From NCBI GenBank assembly GCA_031368215.1, contig JANLRD010000270.1:27547-91546 (forward strand): a stretch of DNA of 64,000 bases. Reading direction: 5' to 3'. The DNA comes from JANLQX01 sp031368215 (lineage in GTDB: Bacteria > Actinomycetota > Acidimicrobiia > Acidimicrobiales > JANYDT01). A program made the position numbers and the translations under genes. A model generated the notes under the pieces. That model searched no databases. It was not told the DNA's origin and saw nothing but the letters and a program-made list of their open reading frames with translations. Of the stretch, positions 16,620 through 25,290 are shown one piece after another; the first letter of the stretch is position 1, and each line of letters starts with the position of its first letter.

Positions 16620-17374
16620 CACATTCCTCCGTCGACGGATAGAACCTGGCCGGTGACCCAGCTGGAGGCGGGTGAAGCGAAGTAGAGAACTGCGGCGCCG
16701 AGGTCTTCGGGAGTGCCGAGGCGTCGCATTGGCAGGCGGAGCATCTTCTCCAGCCTCGGGAGGTCGGTGTCCTCGAGCTTCATCGCCGTCATCATGATCT
16801 CGGTCGGTACGGCGCCCGGCATGATGCAGTTGACCCGGATGCGCGGGCCGAGCTCCTTGGCGAAGGTGACGGTCAACGAGTTCACGCCGGCTTTCGCGGC
16901 GGCGTAGTGACCGCTGCCGGGCACCGTCATGACGGCGGCGCGCGACGAGATGTTGACGACCCGTCCTCCGTCTCGCATGTGCCGGGCCGCCGTGGTCGTG
17001 CAGACCCACACCGCGGTGAGGTTCAGCCGCAGTGTCGCTTCCCACTCAGCGCTATCGAGCTCGGTCAGCGGCGTTTGGATGGGCGAGCCGCCGGCGTTGT
17101 TGACCCAGATGTCGAGGTGGCCGAACTCGTTGACAGCGGCGGCGGCGAGGGCCTCGACGGCGTTCTTGTCGGTGACGTCGGTGGCGACCGCGATTGCCCG
17201 ACCGCCGCGTTCACGAATCCCGGCGGACACCCGTTCAATCTCGTCGAGACGACGGGCGGCGCAGACGACGGCCGCACCGGCATCGGCCAGGGTGGTGGCG
17301 ATTCCCTCGCCGATGCCCCGACCCGCACCCGTGACCACGGCGACGTCGTCGGACAGGTTGAACAAGTCGTGCAT
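16619..17374 (-). CDS. SDR-family oxidoreductase
   Basis: Classical short-chain dehydrogenase of 251 residues. Cofactor motif TGAGRGIG at residues 15-22; NNAG at 92-95; catalytic Ser143/144, Tyr157 and Lys161 in the order expected. The end VLSVDGGM is the usual FabG-like C-terminus. It is the first gene of a two-gene operon with the MDR reductase and is divergent from the TetR gene, with a shared palindrome between the two promoters. It likely acts on a hydroxy/keto acyl or alcohol intermediate. Confidence 0.93.
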   Translation of the reverse strand: MHDLFNLSDDVAVVTGAGRGIGEGIATTLADAGAAVVCAARRLDEIERVSAGIRERGGRAIAVATDVTDKNAVEALAAAAVNEFGHLDIWVNNAGGSPIQTPLTELDSAEWEATLRLNLTAVWVCTTTAARHMRDGGRVVNISSRAAVMTVPGSGHYAAAKAGVNSLTVTFAKELGPRIRVNCIMPGAVPTEIMMTAMKLEDTDLPRLEKMLRLPMRRLGTPEDLGAAVLYFASPASSWVTGQVLSVDGGM

Positions 17375-17396
17375 CGGGGTCTCCCGGGTCGGCGAT

Positions 17397-17419
17397 ATCT
17401 TACTGGCGGTAAGTACTAT
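17397..17419 (+). promoter_or_regulatory. TetR-type operator in divergent SDR/TetR promoter
   Basis: CTTACTGGCGGTAAG (17399-17413) is an inverted repeat of the TTAC-N5-GTAA form. It overlaps possible -10 boxes on both strands: TACTAT (17414-17419) toward the regulator and TAAGAT (complement of about 17397-17402) toward the SDR operon. The same pattern recurs at 18218-18232 on the other side of the regulator gene. Confidence 0.7.
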
Positions 17420-17499
17420 GGCATCATGTCGTGAACAGGGAAAGTCGGGACCACGATGACCAATCGATGGAGTGCGATGTCCGCCGCGGTGAATCGCTG

Positions 17500-18123
17500 A
17501 TGGATCGCGTACGGCGCCGACCCGGTCGCCCGACCGGGCGTCAGCACGTGGTCGACCGCGAGCGCGTGCTCGATGCCGCTGAACGCGCCATCGCCCAGTA
17601 CGGGGCGGGCGTGTCGATCGAAGCGATCGCCCGTGAGGCCGGCGTGACGAAGCCGATCGTCTACGCGCGCGTCGGAAAGCGCACCGAGGTCTCCGACGCG
17701 TTGGCGCAACGCCTTGCCGACCGGCTCATGGAAGCGTCGGCGGTAGCGATCGGCGCGCGCCGCACCGGACGCACGCAGCTCGTCGCCATGATCCAATCCA
17801 GCCTCGAGACACTGGCGGCGCACCGGGAGCTCTTCCTGTTCGTCACGGGAGGGGCGTCGGAGGAGATGCCGGCGCGAACGCTGTTTCTCGCCGGACAGTC
17901 CGCCAAGCCGATGGCCGACCAGATCGCCGCGTGGCGAAAGGCGGCCGGGCTCGATCCGTCCGTGGCCCTGACGTGGGCGTACGGAGTCGTCGGTCTGCTG
18001 AACATGGTCTCGCTGTGGTGGATCACCGAGTCCGATGAGCCGGCCCAGCGGGTTGCCGAGCAATTGGCGGACCTGTTGTGGTCCGGGCTCGCCGGCATCA
18101 CCCCCGAACGCCCCGCCAAGTAA
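17500..18123 (+). CDS. TetR-family transcriptional regulator
   Basis: Repressor-type regulator of 207 residues from ATG 17500. The basic start MDRVRRRPGRPTGRQ leads into helix 1 (VLDAAERAIAQYG) and the HTH around residues 35-60 (SIEAIAREAGVTKPIVYARV). The rest is the helical ligand-binding and dimer domain. GTG 17431 and ATG 17467 are in-frame upstream alternatives. It is flanked by two near-identical palindromes, one shared with the SDR/MDR operon and one in front of the oxygenase gene, so it probably represses both and itself. The ligand is unknown. Confidence 0.9.
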   Translation: MDRVRRRPGRPTGRQHVVDRERVLDAAERAIAQYGAGVSIEAIAREAGVTKPIVYARVGKRTEVSDALAQRLADRLMEASAVAIGARRTGRTQLVAMIQSSLETLAAHRELFLFVTGGASEEMPARTLFLAGQSAKPMADQIAAWRKAAGLDPSVALTWAYGVVGLLNMVSLWWITESDEPAQRVAEQLADLLWSGLAGITPERPAK

Positions 18124-18206
18124 CGGCCGAATCCGCAGACGTGCGCGCCCGCCCGGTCGGAAGGCGGTGGCGTCGAAACCCCTCCGTCGAGCATCCCTGT
18201 TTCGAC

Positions 18207-18234
18207 TTGACAAACAACTTACGGTGGGTAAATT
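18207..18234 (+). promoter_or_regulatory. Promoter with second TetR-type operator
   Basis: A consensus TTGACA (18207-18212), 16-bp spacer and TAAATT (18229-18234) form a good promoter toward the oxygenase gene. The inverted repeat CTTACGGTGGGTAAA (18218-18232), again TTAC-N5-GTAA, covers the spacer and -10 box. That is the expected position for repression. About 160 bp of leader separates it from the ATG at 18393. Confidence 0.7.
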
Positions 18235-18392
18235 GCTATGCCGTAGGTCACTAGGGCCCCACGCGAGACCGGTCCACTCCCCGCAGCGTAAGGAGTGAGG
18301 CGGGAGCGCAGTCGAGCCAGCAGCACTCGGTCTTCTGACGAGAGCAAACCACGTACAACCGAATACCCCCCCAACACGAACCGGAGACTCCC

Positions 18393-19748
18393 ATGTCGAT
18401 CACCGAAGACGTTTCCCGCCCATCGCACTTGCTTGGCAACGGAGCTCCCGTGCAGGAGGAGCAGACCCTGACCGACCTTCGTGTTTCGGGAACCATCCCC
18501 GCCGAGCTCGACGGCCGCTACCTTCGCAATGGCGCCAACCCGTTGACCGGGATGAGCGACCATCCCTTCTTCGGCGACGGCATGATCCACGGTGTGCGCC
18601 TGCGCGACGGGAAGGCCGAGTGGTATCGCAACCGCTACGTGCAGACGCCCTTCATCAGCAACCCGCAGCTCAACATCTTGGACCTCGAAGTGGCGCTCGA
18701 CATGAAGTCCTCCAAGGCCAACACCCACGTGATCGGCCACTCCGGCAAGATCATGGCGCTGGAGGAAGGTCACTTTCCCTATGTGCTCGACGGTCTGCTG
18801 AACACTGTTGGTGCTACGGACTTCGGCGGCAAGCTGACCGGATCGTTCACTGCGCATCCGAAGATCTGCCCGGTCACGGGCGAGTTGCTGGCCTTCGGCT
18901 ATTCCGCCATGGCGCCGTATCTCACCTACCTGCGCGTGTCGGCCGACGGCCATCTCGTGCAGCGTGAGGAGATCACGGTTGGCGGGCCGACGATGATGCA
19001 CGACTTCAACGTCACGCAGAACCACATCATCTTCATGGACCTCCCCGCCGTGTTCGACATGGACATGGCGCTGCGCGGCGAGATGCCGATCCACTGGGAC
19101 GACAACTACCCGGCCCGGCTCGGCGTGATGCCACGCAACGGCAACGACAGCTCGGTCGTCTGGTACGACATCAACCCCTGCTACGTCTTCCATCCGCTCA
19201 ATGCCTACGAGGACGGCGACAAGATCGTGATCGACGTGGCACGCATGAGCCACGTGTGGCGCAATGGAGGCATGGACTTCCCGAGCCCGATGCTCTACCG
19301 CTGGACCATCGACACGAAGACGGGCACCGTCGCTGAGCGTCAGATCGACGACCAGCCGGCCGACTTTCCTCGCGTTCCCGACAGCCGCATCGGCCTCAAG
19401 CACCGCTTCGGCTACCTGATGGGTTTCGACGTCGACATGAACTTCGAGAACGCCAAGAGCTCGTCGGGCATGCTGCTCAAGTACGACCAGGAGACCGGCG
19501 TGCGCTCGTCGATCAACGTGGGCCTCGGCCGCCAACCTGGTGAGCCGGTATTCGTGCCCGCAGCCGGAGCGAAGAACGAGGACGACGGCTACCTCATCAC
19601 CTACGTGTACGACGCGAACACCGAGCACAGCGAGTGCGTGATCTTCGACGCGTCGTCGATGAGTGATGAACCGGTCGCATCAGTCCACCTGCCGCGGGTG
19701 CCATTCGGGTTCCACGGCAGCTGGGTCAACGCCTCCGTCGCCGACTGA
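18393..19748 (+). CDS. Carotenoid-cleavage-type (RPE65 family) oxygenase
   Basis: Non-heme iron dioxygenase of 451 residues with a seven-bladed propeller fold. The four iron-ligand histidines are all visible: H155 (AHPKICP), H203 (MMHDFN), H267 (FHPLNAYE) and H441 (GFHGSW). The N-terminus GRYLRNGANP is also diagnostic. Family members cleave carotenoids, stilbenes or phenylpropenes; which applies here is not determined. It has GGAG at 18383 as ribosome site and heads a co-directional run of oxygenase, phosphotransferase and an ABC importer under the TTAC-N5-GTAA operator. Confidence 0.95.
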   Translation: MSITEDVSRPSHLLGNGAPVQEEQTLTDLRVSGTIPAELDGRYLRNGANPLTGMSDHPFFGDGMIHGVRLRDGKAEWYRNRYVQTPFISNPQLNILDLEVALDMKSSKANTHVIGHSGKIMALEEGHFPYVLDGLLNTVGATDFGGKLTGSFTAHPKICPVTGELLAFGYSAMAPYLTYLRVSADGHLVQREEITVGGPTMMHDFNVTQNHIIFMDLPAVFDMDMALRGEMPIHWDDNYPARLGVMPRNGNDSSVVWYDINPCYVFHPLNAYEDGDKIVIDVARMSHVWRNGGMDFPSPMLYRWTIDTKTGTVAERQIDDQPADFPRVPDSRIGLKHRFGYLMGFDVDMNFENAKSSSGMLLKYDQETGVRSSINVGLGRQPGEPVFVPAAGAKNEDDGYLITYVYDANTEHSECVIFDASSMSDEPVASVHLPRVPFGFHGSWVNASVAD

Positions 19749-19796
19749 CCCCGGGAAACTACCGAGAACATCGAACGTCGAGAACGAGCGAACCCG

Positions 19797-20855
19797 ATGC
19801 CCACCGCCACGCCGCAGTCCCTGACGGATGTCACCGTCGAATGGATGGCCGAGGCGTTGGGCGTCGCGCTCGACGGCATCGACGTCGAAACGATCGGTGC
19901 CGGCCACGGGTTCATGGGCGAGTTGGCCCGTGTCACCCTGCACTCTTGCGACCCCGCGGTGCCGTCGTCGGTGATCGTGAAGCTGCCCACCAACGATCCC
20001 GGTGGCCGCTTCATCGGAGAGATGATGCGGGTGTGGGAGCGTGAGCACTGCTTCTACCGTGACGTCGCGCCGCAGTTGAACATCCGGGTTCCCGCCGCGC
20101 TGGTCAACATTCTCGAGCCACCGTGTCTGGTGCTGGAGGATCTGGCTCCCGCAGTGCCCGGTGATCACGTTGCAGGGGCAACGTTGGATCAGGCCGAGCG
20201 GGCGATCGATCTGCTCGCTCGTCATCACGCCGCATGGTTCGAGCATCCGCAGCTGTCGTCGTTCACCTGGATGCCCGGCCTCGACGATCCGCAGATCCTC
20301 ACGATCGGCGACACCTTCGACATGGGGTGGCCGTTGTTCCTGGAGCGCTTCACGGGCGAGCTCCCCGAGCGGGTCCTGCGGTGGTGTGAGCAGTTCGTCG
20401 TCACCATTCCGGAGTGGATCGAGAGCCACTACAACGATCGTTCGACCATCGTCCACGGCGACTTCCGACTCGACAACATGTTCTTCCTCGACGATGGCGG
20501 TGTCGCCGTCATCGATTGGCAGATGAGCATGAAGGCACCGGGCTCGACCGATCTGGTGTACTTCTGCGCCAACAACCTCAGCGTCGAAATGCGCCGCGCA
20601 CACGAAGACGCGCTGATCAAGCGCTACGTCGACGGAGTGCACGCGGCCGGCGTGCCAGCCGACGCCGTCACGCTCGAAGGCGTCCGGTACGGGTACCTCG
20701 AAGGGCTGCTTTTCTACGCGGTGTCCTTCGGGGCGAGCCTTCTGACCATCGACCCGGCGAATGAGCGCGGAGCTGCGCTCTTCGATGCGTTGGTCCGTCG
20801 CACGTTCACCGCGGTCGACGACCTCGACGTCGGAACGGCGCTCGGGTTCGCATGA
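19797..20855 (+). CDS. APH-like phosphotransferase family protein
   Basis: Kinase-fold protein of 352 residues. The catalytic loop HGDFRLDNMFF (about residues 220-230) and the metal-binding IDWQM (about 239) match the aminoglycoside/choline phosphotransferase (APH/EcKinase) superfamily. SSVIVKLP near residue 57 supplies the ATP-contacting Lys. In actinobacterial degradation clusters such proteins phosphorylate small metabolites or act like acyl-CoA dehydrogenase-linked partners; a resistance role is not implied. It follows the oxygenase by 48 bp in the same direction. Confidence 0.87.
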   Translation: MPTATPQSLTDVTVEWMAEALGVALDGIDVETIGAGHGFMGELARVTLHSCDPAVPSSVIVKLPTNDPGGRFIGEMMRVWEREHCFYRDVAPQLNIRVPAALVNILEPPCLVLEDLAPAVPGDHVAGATLDQAERAIDLLARHHAAWFEHPQLSSFTWMPGLDDPQILTIGDTFDMGWPLFLERFTGELPERVLRWCEQFVVTIPEWIESHYNDRSTIVHGDFRLDNMFFLDDGGVAVIDWQMSMKAPGSTDLVYFCANNLSVEMRRAHEDALIKRYVDGVHAAGVPADAVTLEGVRYGYLEGLLFYAVSFGASLLTIDPANERGAALFDALVRRTFTAVDDLDVGTALGFA

Positions 20856-20968
20856 TTCGTCGCCGCCTGTAACACTCCGCACGTCGCACCCCGCAACTGA
20901 CACTCCGCAACGTTTTGTCTCAACGAACACCAGTAGTTCCCATGACCAACCAAGGAGCGAACAAAGCC

Positions 20969-22234
20969 ATGACACCCACGACACGCAACGCGGTGCGAAC
21001 GATCGCCGTTCTCACCGCGCTCTCCCTCTCCGCCACGATGGCGCCTGCCGCGCACGCGGCGACGAAGGCGAAGGCGAAGCTGACGCCGTCCAACAACTTC
21101 CCGACCCTGAAGCCGGCCACCGGCCCGGTGTTCACGATCGGCATGACCAACACCGAAGGGGCGGCCGGCGGACTCGACTACCCGGAGATCCGCACCTTCG
21201 CCCAAAGCGCAGTCGAATACCTGAACAAGCACGGCGGCATGGGTGGTCGCAAGGTCAAGCTCGAGGCGTGCGTGGTCAAGGCCTCGCCGGAAACGTCCGC
21301 CGCGTGCGCCCAGGAACTCGTCGGCAAGAAGGTCGATGCGATCCTCCTCGGTCTCGACATCTTCCCGGGTTATGCGACCTACGACGCGGCCGGGATTCCC
21401 GTCTTCGGTGTCCTGCCGATCCTTCCTGGTGACTACACCGCGAAGGCCGTTCTCTTCGGAGGAGGCAATGCCACCTCGATGGCGGCCACCGCTGCCGCGG
21501 CGAAGCTCAAGTACAACGCCAAGAGCGTCGGTATCCTCGCCGCCGACAATCCCGGCACCGCCGGCACCGTCGCATCACTCGAGGGGTCGCTCAAGAAAGC
21601 TGGGATCACGTTCAAGACCGTGAAAGGCGGCGACAACGAGACCGATGCCGGCTACCAGGGCCTCATGCGTGAAGCGTCCAAGGACAATCCCGAGGTGTTG
21701 ATCTCGCTGTACGGAAATGCCGGGTGTATCGGTACGATCCGCGGACGGGCGTCGCTCGGCATCAAGATTCCGGTGCTGTCCACCATCATCTGCGCTGGCG
21801 CAGATGTACGCGCTGCCGCTGGCGACGACTTGCTCGGCTGGGCCTTCCCCGGCGCGCAAACGGACCGGCTCACCCCGGAGCGCGGCATCCTTCAGGCCAT
21901 TACGGCCCCGGTGCGCAAGGTCAAGCCGGCCGAAATCGACCCGGGTGCTCTCGGCCTCGGAGTGCTTGGCGTCCAGGGCATCATGACGTTGGCCGAGCAT
22001 GCCAACCGGATGAGCGCCAAGAAGATCAAGGTCACCGGACCGTCGCTGTTCTCCTACTTCCAGACGGTGCGCGGAACGACCGCTTGGCCGAACGGCGCAA
22101 AACTGGAATGCGGCGCCGTTCCCGCCTATTCGGCCGTCTGTGCGTTCTCGTTCCCCGTGGCCGAATACACCAAGGCCGGCAACATCACCATTCCCGGGCT
22201 CGAGTCGGTTGACGTGAAGCCGTACCTTCCGTAG
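20969..22234 (+). CDS. Branched-chain amino acid-type ABC substrate-binding protein
   Basis: Periplasmic-binding-protein-like receptor of 421 residues (LivK/type I fold). The signal sequence RNAVRTIAVLTALSLSATMA ends with an AHA-A cleavage site; there is no lipobox Cys. The mature domain begins with a FTIGMTNTEGAAGG strand and has the DAILLGLD and VGILAADNPG patterns of the fold. ATG 20969 is preferred because AGGAG lies about 12 bases upstream; 20942 is an alternative. It is the first gene of a four-gene importer cassette. The ligand is probably a carboxylated or amide catabolic substrate rather than an amino acid, given the neighbours, but that is inference. Confidence 0.92.
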   Translation: MTPTTRNAVRTIAVLTALSLSATMAPAAHAATKAKAKLTPSNNFPTLKPATGPVFTIGMTNTEGAAGGLDYPEIRTFAQSAVEYLNKHGGMGGRKVKLEACVVKASPETSAACAQELVGKKVDAILLGLDIFPGYATYDAAGIPVFGVLPILPGDYTAKAVLFGGGNATSMAATAAAAKLKYNAKSVGILAADNPGTAGTVASLEGSLKKAGITFKTVKGGDNETDAGYQGLMREASKDNPEVLISLYGNAGCIGTIRGRASLGIKIPVLSTIICAGADVRAAAGDDLLGWAFPGAQTDRLTPERGILQAITAPVRKVKPAEIDPGALGLGVLGVQGIMTLAEHANRMSAKKIKVTGPSLFSYFQTVRGTTAWPNGAKLECGAVPAYSAVCAFSFPVAEYTKAGNITIPGLESVDVKPYLP

Positions 22235-22277
22235 CCGACCGACCCCGCTCTAACTCTCTAGCGAACGTTCGTCTGTC

Positions 22278-24287
22278 GTGACTGACTACGTCTTCTATTT
22301 GCTGCTCGGTAGCGGAGCAGCAGCAATCATCGCGGCGTTCGGGCTTGGGTTGGTCATCACCTACCAGGGCTCGGGCATCGTGAACTTCGCCTATGGCGGT
22401 ATGGCGATGTGGACGGCGTTCGTCTACGGCGACCTTCGATCGGGCGCGTACCCGTTTCCTATTCCCGGACTCCCGGCTCGTTACCACTTCGGTGGTGGCG
22501 ACGTCGGGTTCCGGTGGGCGTTCTTCCTCGCCATGCTGACGGCTGCGGCGCTGGGGCTGATCGTCTATCTGTTGGTCTTTCGACCACTCCGAAAAGCTCC
22601 GGCGCTCGCCCGTGTCGTGGCGAGCGTCGGGTTGGTGATCCTGCTCATGGATCTCGTTCGCGGCCGGTTCGGGGACACCACCGTTTTTCGTGTCCCGAGC
22701 ATCCTTCCCAGGGAACCCGTAACGATTGCGTCTGGTCTGACGGTGCCGCGCGATGGTTTGTGGCTCGCCTTCATCGTTCTGGTCATGGCCGCTGCGTTGT
22801 GGGCAACGTTTCGCTTCACCCGCGTCGGCTTGATCACCCGCGCTGCGGCCGAGAACGAGAAGGGAGCCGTTCTGCTCGGCTTCTCACCGGATCTGATGGC
22901 CGGCGCGAGCTTCGTCATCGCTTCGGTCGTCGGTGGTCTTGTGGCCATCCTCGCGGCGCCGATGATCTACCTCAACACCACGGTGCTGACCTTCGCGTAC
23001 CTGATTCCTGCCGTGGGTGCGGCGTTGATCGGCGAATTCAAGAAACCGCTTCCGACTGTCGCCGTCGGCTTGGCGATCGGCATGATCCAATCGGTCTTCA
23101 CGAAGCTTCAGAACGACCTCACCTGGTTCCCGAAGTACGGAGCTCGCGAGGGCCTGCCATTCCTCGTGATCATCATCTCGATGGTGCTGCTCGGCGAACG
23201 CCTGCCTGACCGCGGCGCGGTCGACAACTGGAAGCTTCCCGAGGTGCCCCCGGCGAGGATGACGCCGTTCTCCGCGCTCATGCCCGCAGCTCTGGCGATC
23301 GCCGGTTTGCTGTTCCTGGGGCCGCTCTGGCGTGGTGCGATCATGACAACGCTTATCGCGATCGTCTTAGCGCTTTCGTTGGTGGTTCTCACCGGATTCG
23401 GAGGCCAGACGTCGCTCGCGCAGATGGCCTTTGCCGGCGTGGCCGGGTTCACGCTCTCCAAGCTGGCGGTCCGCTGGGAGATACCGTTTCCGATCGCACC
23501 CCTGCTTGCCGCGTTGGTGGCGACGGGATTCGGTCTCCTCGTTGGGCTACCCGCATTGCGTGTTCGAGGGACCAACCTTGCGATCATCACGCTCGCCGGC
23601 GGCTTGACCGTTGCGGAGTTCTTGTTCAAGAATCCCGACTTCATCGGCGACACCAAGACCGCGGGAGCCAAGGTTCCGAATCCGAGGATCGGTGGGTGGG
23701 ACTTCGGTCTGATCCTCGGCAACAAGTCTTCGAGACCGATCTTCGGGATCTTCCTCGTGGTCGTGGTGCTCATTCTGTGCGTCGTTGTGACCAACATTCG
23801 CAAGAGCTCGACCGGTCGGCGAATGCTGGCGATCCGCTCGAACGAACGGGCCGCGAACGCCATCGGCATCAACGTCGCCAACGGCAAGATGATGGTCTTC
23901 GCCGTGTCGTCGTTCATCGCCGGAATCGGCGGTTGTCTGATCGGCTACCGGTTCGGCTCGGTCTCCGACGTTTCCTACGGAACGATTGCATCGCTCGCTG
24001 CCCTTGCCGTTGCCTACCTCGGTGGGATCACCAGCGTGAGCGGTGCCGTTGCCGCTGGAATCGTCGGGTCATCAGGCGTAGCGTTCTACACGATGACCCG
24101 CGTGGTCGGGTCGCTCGGGAAGTGGGAGTTCTACATCGGCGGGGTGCTGCTGATCTTCACCGCCATCCAGAACCCGGAGGGCATCGCCGGGGCGTTCCGC
24201 GCCCAGGCGGCGGAGAAGAGACTCAAGAAGGCGCGAACCGCATCCGCTCTTGCTAGCCCGAGCGGACTTGCCGTGGACGCCAAGTGA
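22278..24287 (+). CDS. Fused LivH-LivM ABC permease
   Basis: Both branched-chain-type permease subunits in one 669-residue polypeptide. The LivH half (residues 1 to about 315) has the ITYQGSGIVNFAYG motif near residue 28. The LivM half starts after the LPDRGAVDNW linker and carries GFGGQTSLAQMAFAG near 375 and the EAA-like loop ERAANAIGINV near residue 528. Each half has about eight to nine membrane segments. GTG 22278 is the start. Separate LivH and LivM genes are the rule, although fusions are known in actinobacteria. It lies between the binding protein and the two ATPase genes. Confidence 0.93.
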   Translation: MTDYVFYLLLGSGAAAIIAAFGLGLVITYQGSGIVNFAYGGMAMWTAFVYGDLRSGAYPFPIPGLPARYHFGGGDVGFRWAFFLAMLTAAALGLIVYLLVFRPLRKAPALARVVASVGLVILLMDLVRGRFGDTTVFRVPSILPREPVTIASGLTVPRDGLWLAFIVLVMAAALWATFRFTRVGLITRAAAENEKGAVLLGFSPDLMAGASFVIASVVGGLVAILAAPMIYLNTTVLTFAYLIPAVGAALIGEFKKPLPTVAVGLAIGMIQSVFTKLQNDLTWFPKYGAREGLPFLVIIISMVLLGERLPDRGAVDNWKLPEVPPARMTPFSALMPAALAIAGLLFLGPLWRGAIMTTLIAIVLALSLVVLTGFGGQTSLAQMAFAGVAGFTLSKLAVRWEIPFPIAPLLAALVATGFGLLVGLPALRVRGTNLAIITLAGGLTVAEFLFKNPDFIGDTKTAGAKVPNPRIGGWDFGLILGNKSSRPIFGIFLVVVVLILCVVVTNIRKSSTGRRMLAIRSNERAANAIGINVANGKMMVFAVSSFIAGIGGCLIGYRFGSVSDVSYGTIASLAALAVAYLGGITSVSGAVAAGIVGSSGVAFYTMTRVVGSLGKWEFYIGGVLLIFTAIQNPEGIAGAFRAQAAEKRLKKARTASALASPSGLAVDAK

Positions 24288-24351
24288 GCTTCTGCACTCC
24301 GCGCTTCGCTGCTCGCAACACACGTTTGTCGACCACGGACGGCGGGTCATT

Positions 24352-25122
24352 GTGAGCCTTCTGCAGACCGACAAGATGTCGGTCACGTTCGGCGGCCTGC
24401 GTGCCGTCAACGACGTCGACTTCGCGGTGACCGAAGGTTCGCTGGTCGGGTTGATCGGCCCGAACGGCGCCGGCAAGACGACCTTCATCGACGGCATCAC
24501 CGGCTTCGTCCCTACCACGGGCAAAATCGTGTTCGACGGTCACGACATCACGCACCTGCCGGTGCACAAGCGTGCCGTTCTCGGGCTCGGGCGAACGTGG
24601 CAGTCGCTGGAACTCTTCGACGATCTCACCGTGGAAGAGAACCTGTTCGTCGCGGCCGACAAGCAGACCGCGAAGAACTTCCTGCTCGATATCGTCGTGC
24701 CCGGCCGGCGTCGAGACCGAGAGAGCGTCGAAGTCGCCATGGACGTTCTTGGGATCACCGATCTTGCCAAGAAGAAGCCCAACGAGATCAGTCAGGGTCA
24801 GCGCAAGCTCGTGTCGGCAGCGCGAGCGCTGGCGACACGTCCCAAGCTTCTCTGCATGGATGAACCGGCGGCCGGCCTCGACACGAAGGAAAGCGTGCAA
24901 CTCGGTGCCAGTCTCCGCAACATCGTCAACTCGGGCACGAGCGTTTTTCTCGTTGACCACGACATGGGCCTGGTGCTCACCATCTGCGACTACATCTACG
25001 TCATCGAGTTCGGGATGAAGATCGCCGAAGGCACCCCGGCAGAGATCAAGCGGAATCCACGGGTGATCGAGGCCTACCTCGGTCAGTCAGCCCGCGACGA
25101 GCTGGGGAGCGATCCATCATGA
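24352..25122 (+). CDS. ABC transporter ATPase, LivG type
   Basis: ATP-binding subunit of 256 residues. Walker A GPNGAGKT (residues 37-44), signature ISQGQRKLV (about 149-157), Walker B LLCMDEPAAGLD (about 167-178), switch His in FLVDHDM. The signature is a little unusual (ISQGQ in place of LSGGQ or LSYGQ), as in other LivG proteins. GTG 24352 is chosen; ATG 24376 is a shorter alternative. The leader in front of it is a diverged copy of the 86-bp unit found tandemly before the next gene. Confidence 0.92.
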   Translation: MSLLQTDKMSVTFGGLRAVNDVDFAVTEGSLVGLIGPNGAGKTTFIDGITGFVPTTGKIVFDGHDITHLPVHKRAVLGLGRTWQSLELFDDLTVEENLFVAADKQTAKNFLLDIVVPGRRRDRESVEVAMDVLGITDLAKKKPNEISQGQRKLVSAARALATRPKLLCMDEPAAGLDTKESVQLGASLRNIVNSGTSVFLVDHDMGLVLTICDYIYVIEFGMKIAEGTPAEIKRNPRVIEAYLGQSARDELGSDPS

Positions 25123-25288
25123 GCTGTCACTACTGGTGCTGCGCTTTTCCGCTGCGCTTCACTGCTCGCCACACCATCGCCGACGATGCCACGGGCGGCG
25201 CGTCATGAGTCGTCACTATTGGTGCTGCGCTTCTCCGCTGCGCTTCACTGCAGGCCACACCATCGTCGGCGATGCCACGGGCGGCGCG
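25117..25288 (+). repeat. 86-bp tandem duplication before the LivF gene
   Basis: Two head-to-tail 86-bp units, 25117-25202 and 25203-25288, differ at only a handful of positions. Each begins TCATGAG, the same heptamer that carries the true start ATG of the next gene at 25291. The duplication therefore multiplied the start region, and each unit contains a decoy ATG followed by out-of-frame sequence. A more diverged single copy lies at about 24286-24355 before the LivG gene. Confidence 0.8.
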
Positions 25289-25290
25289 TC

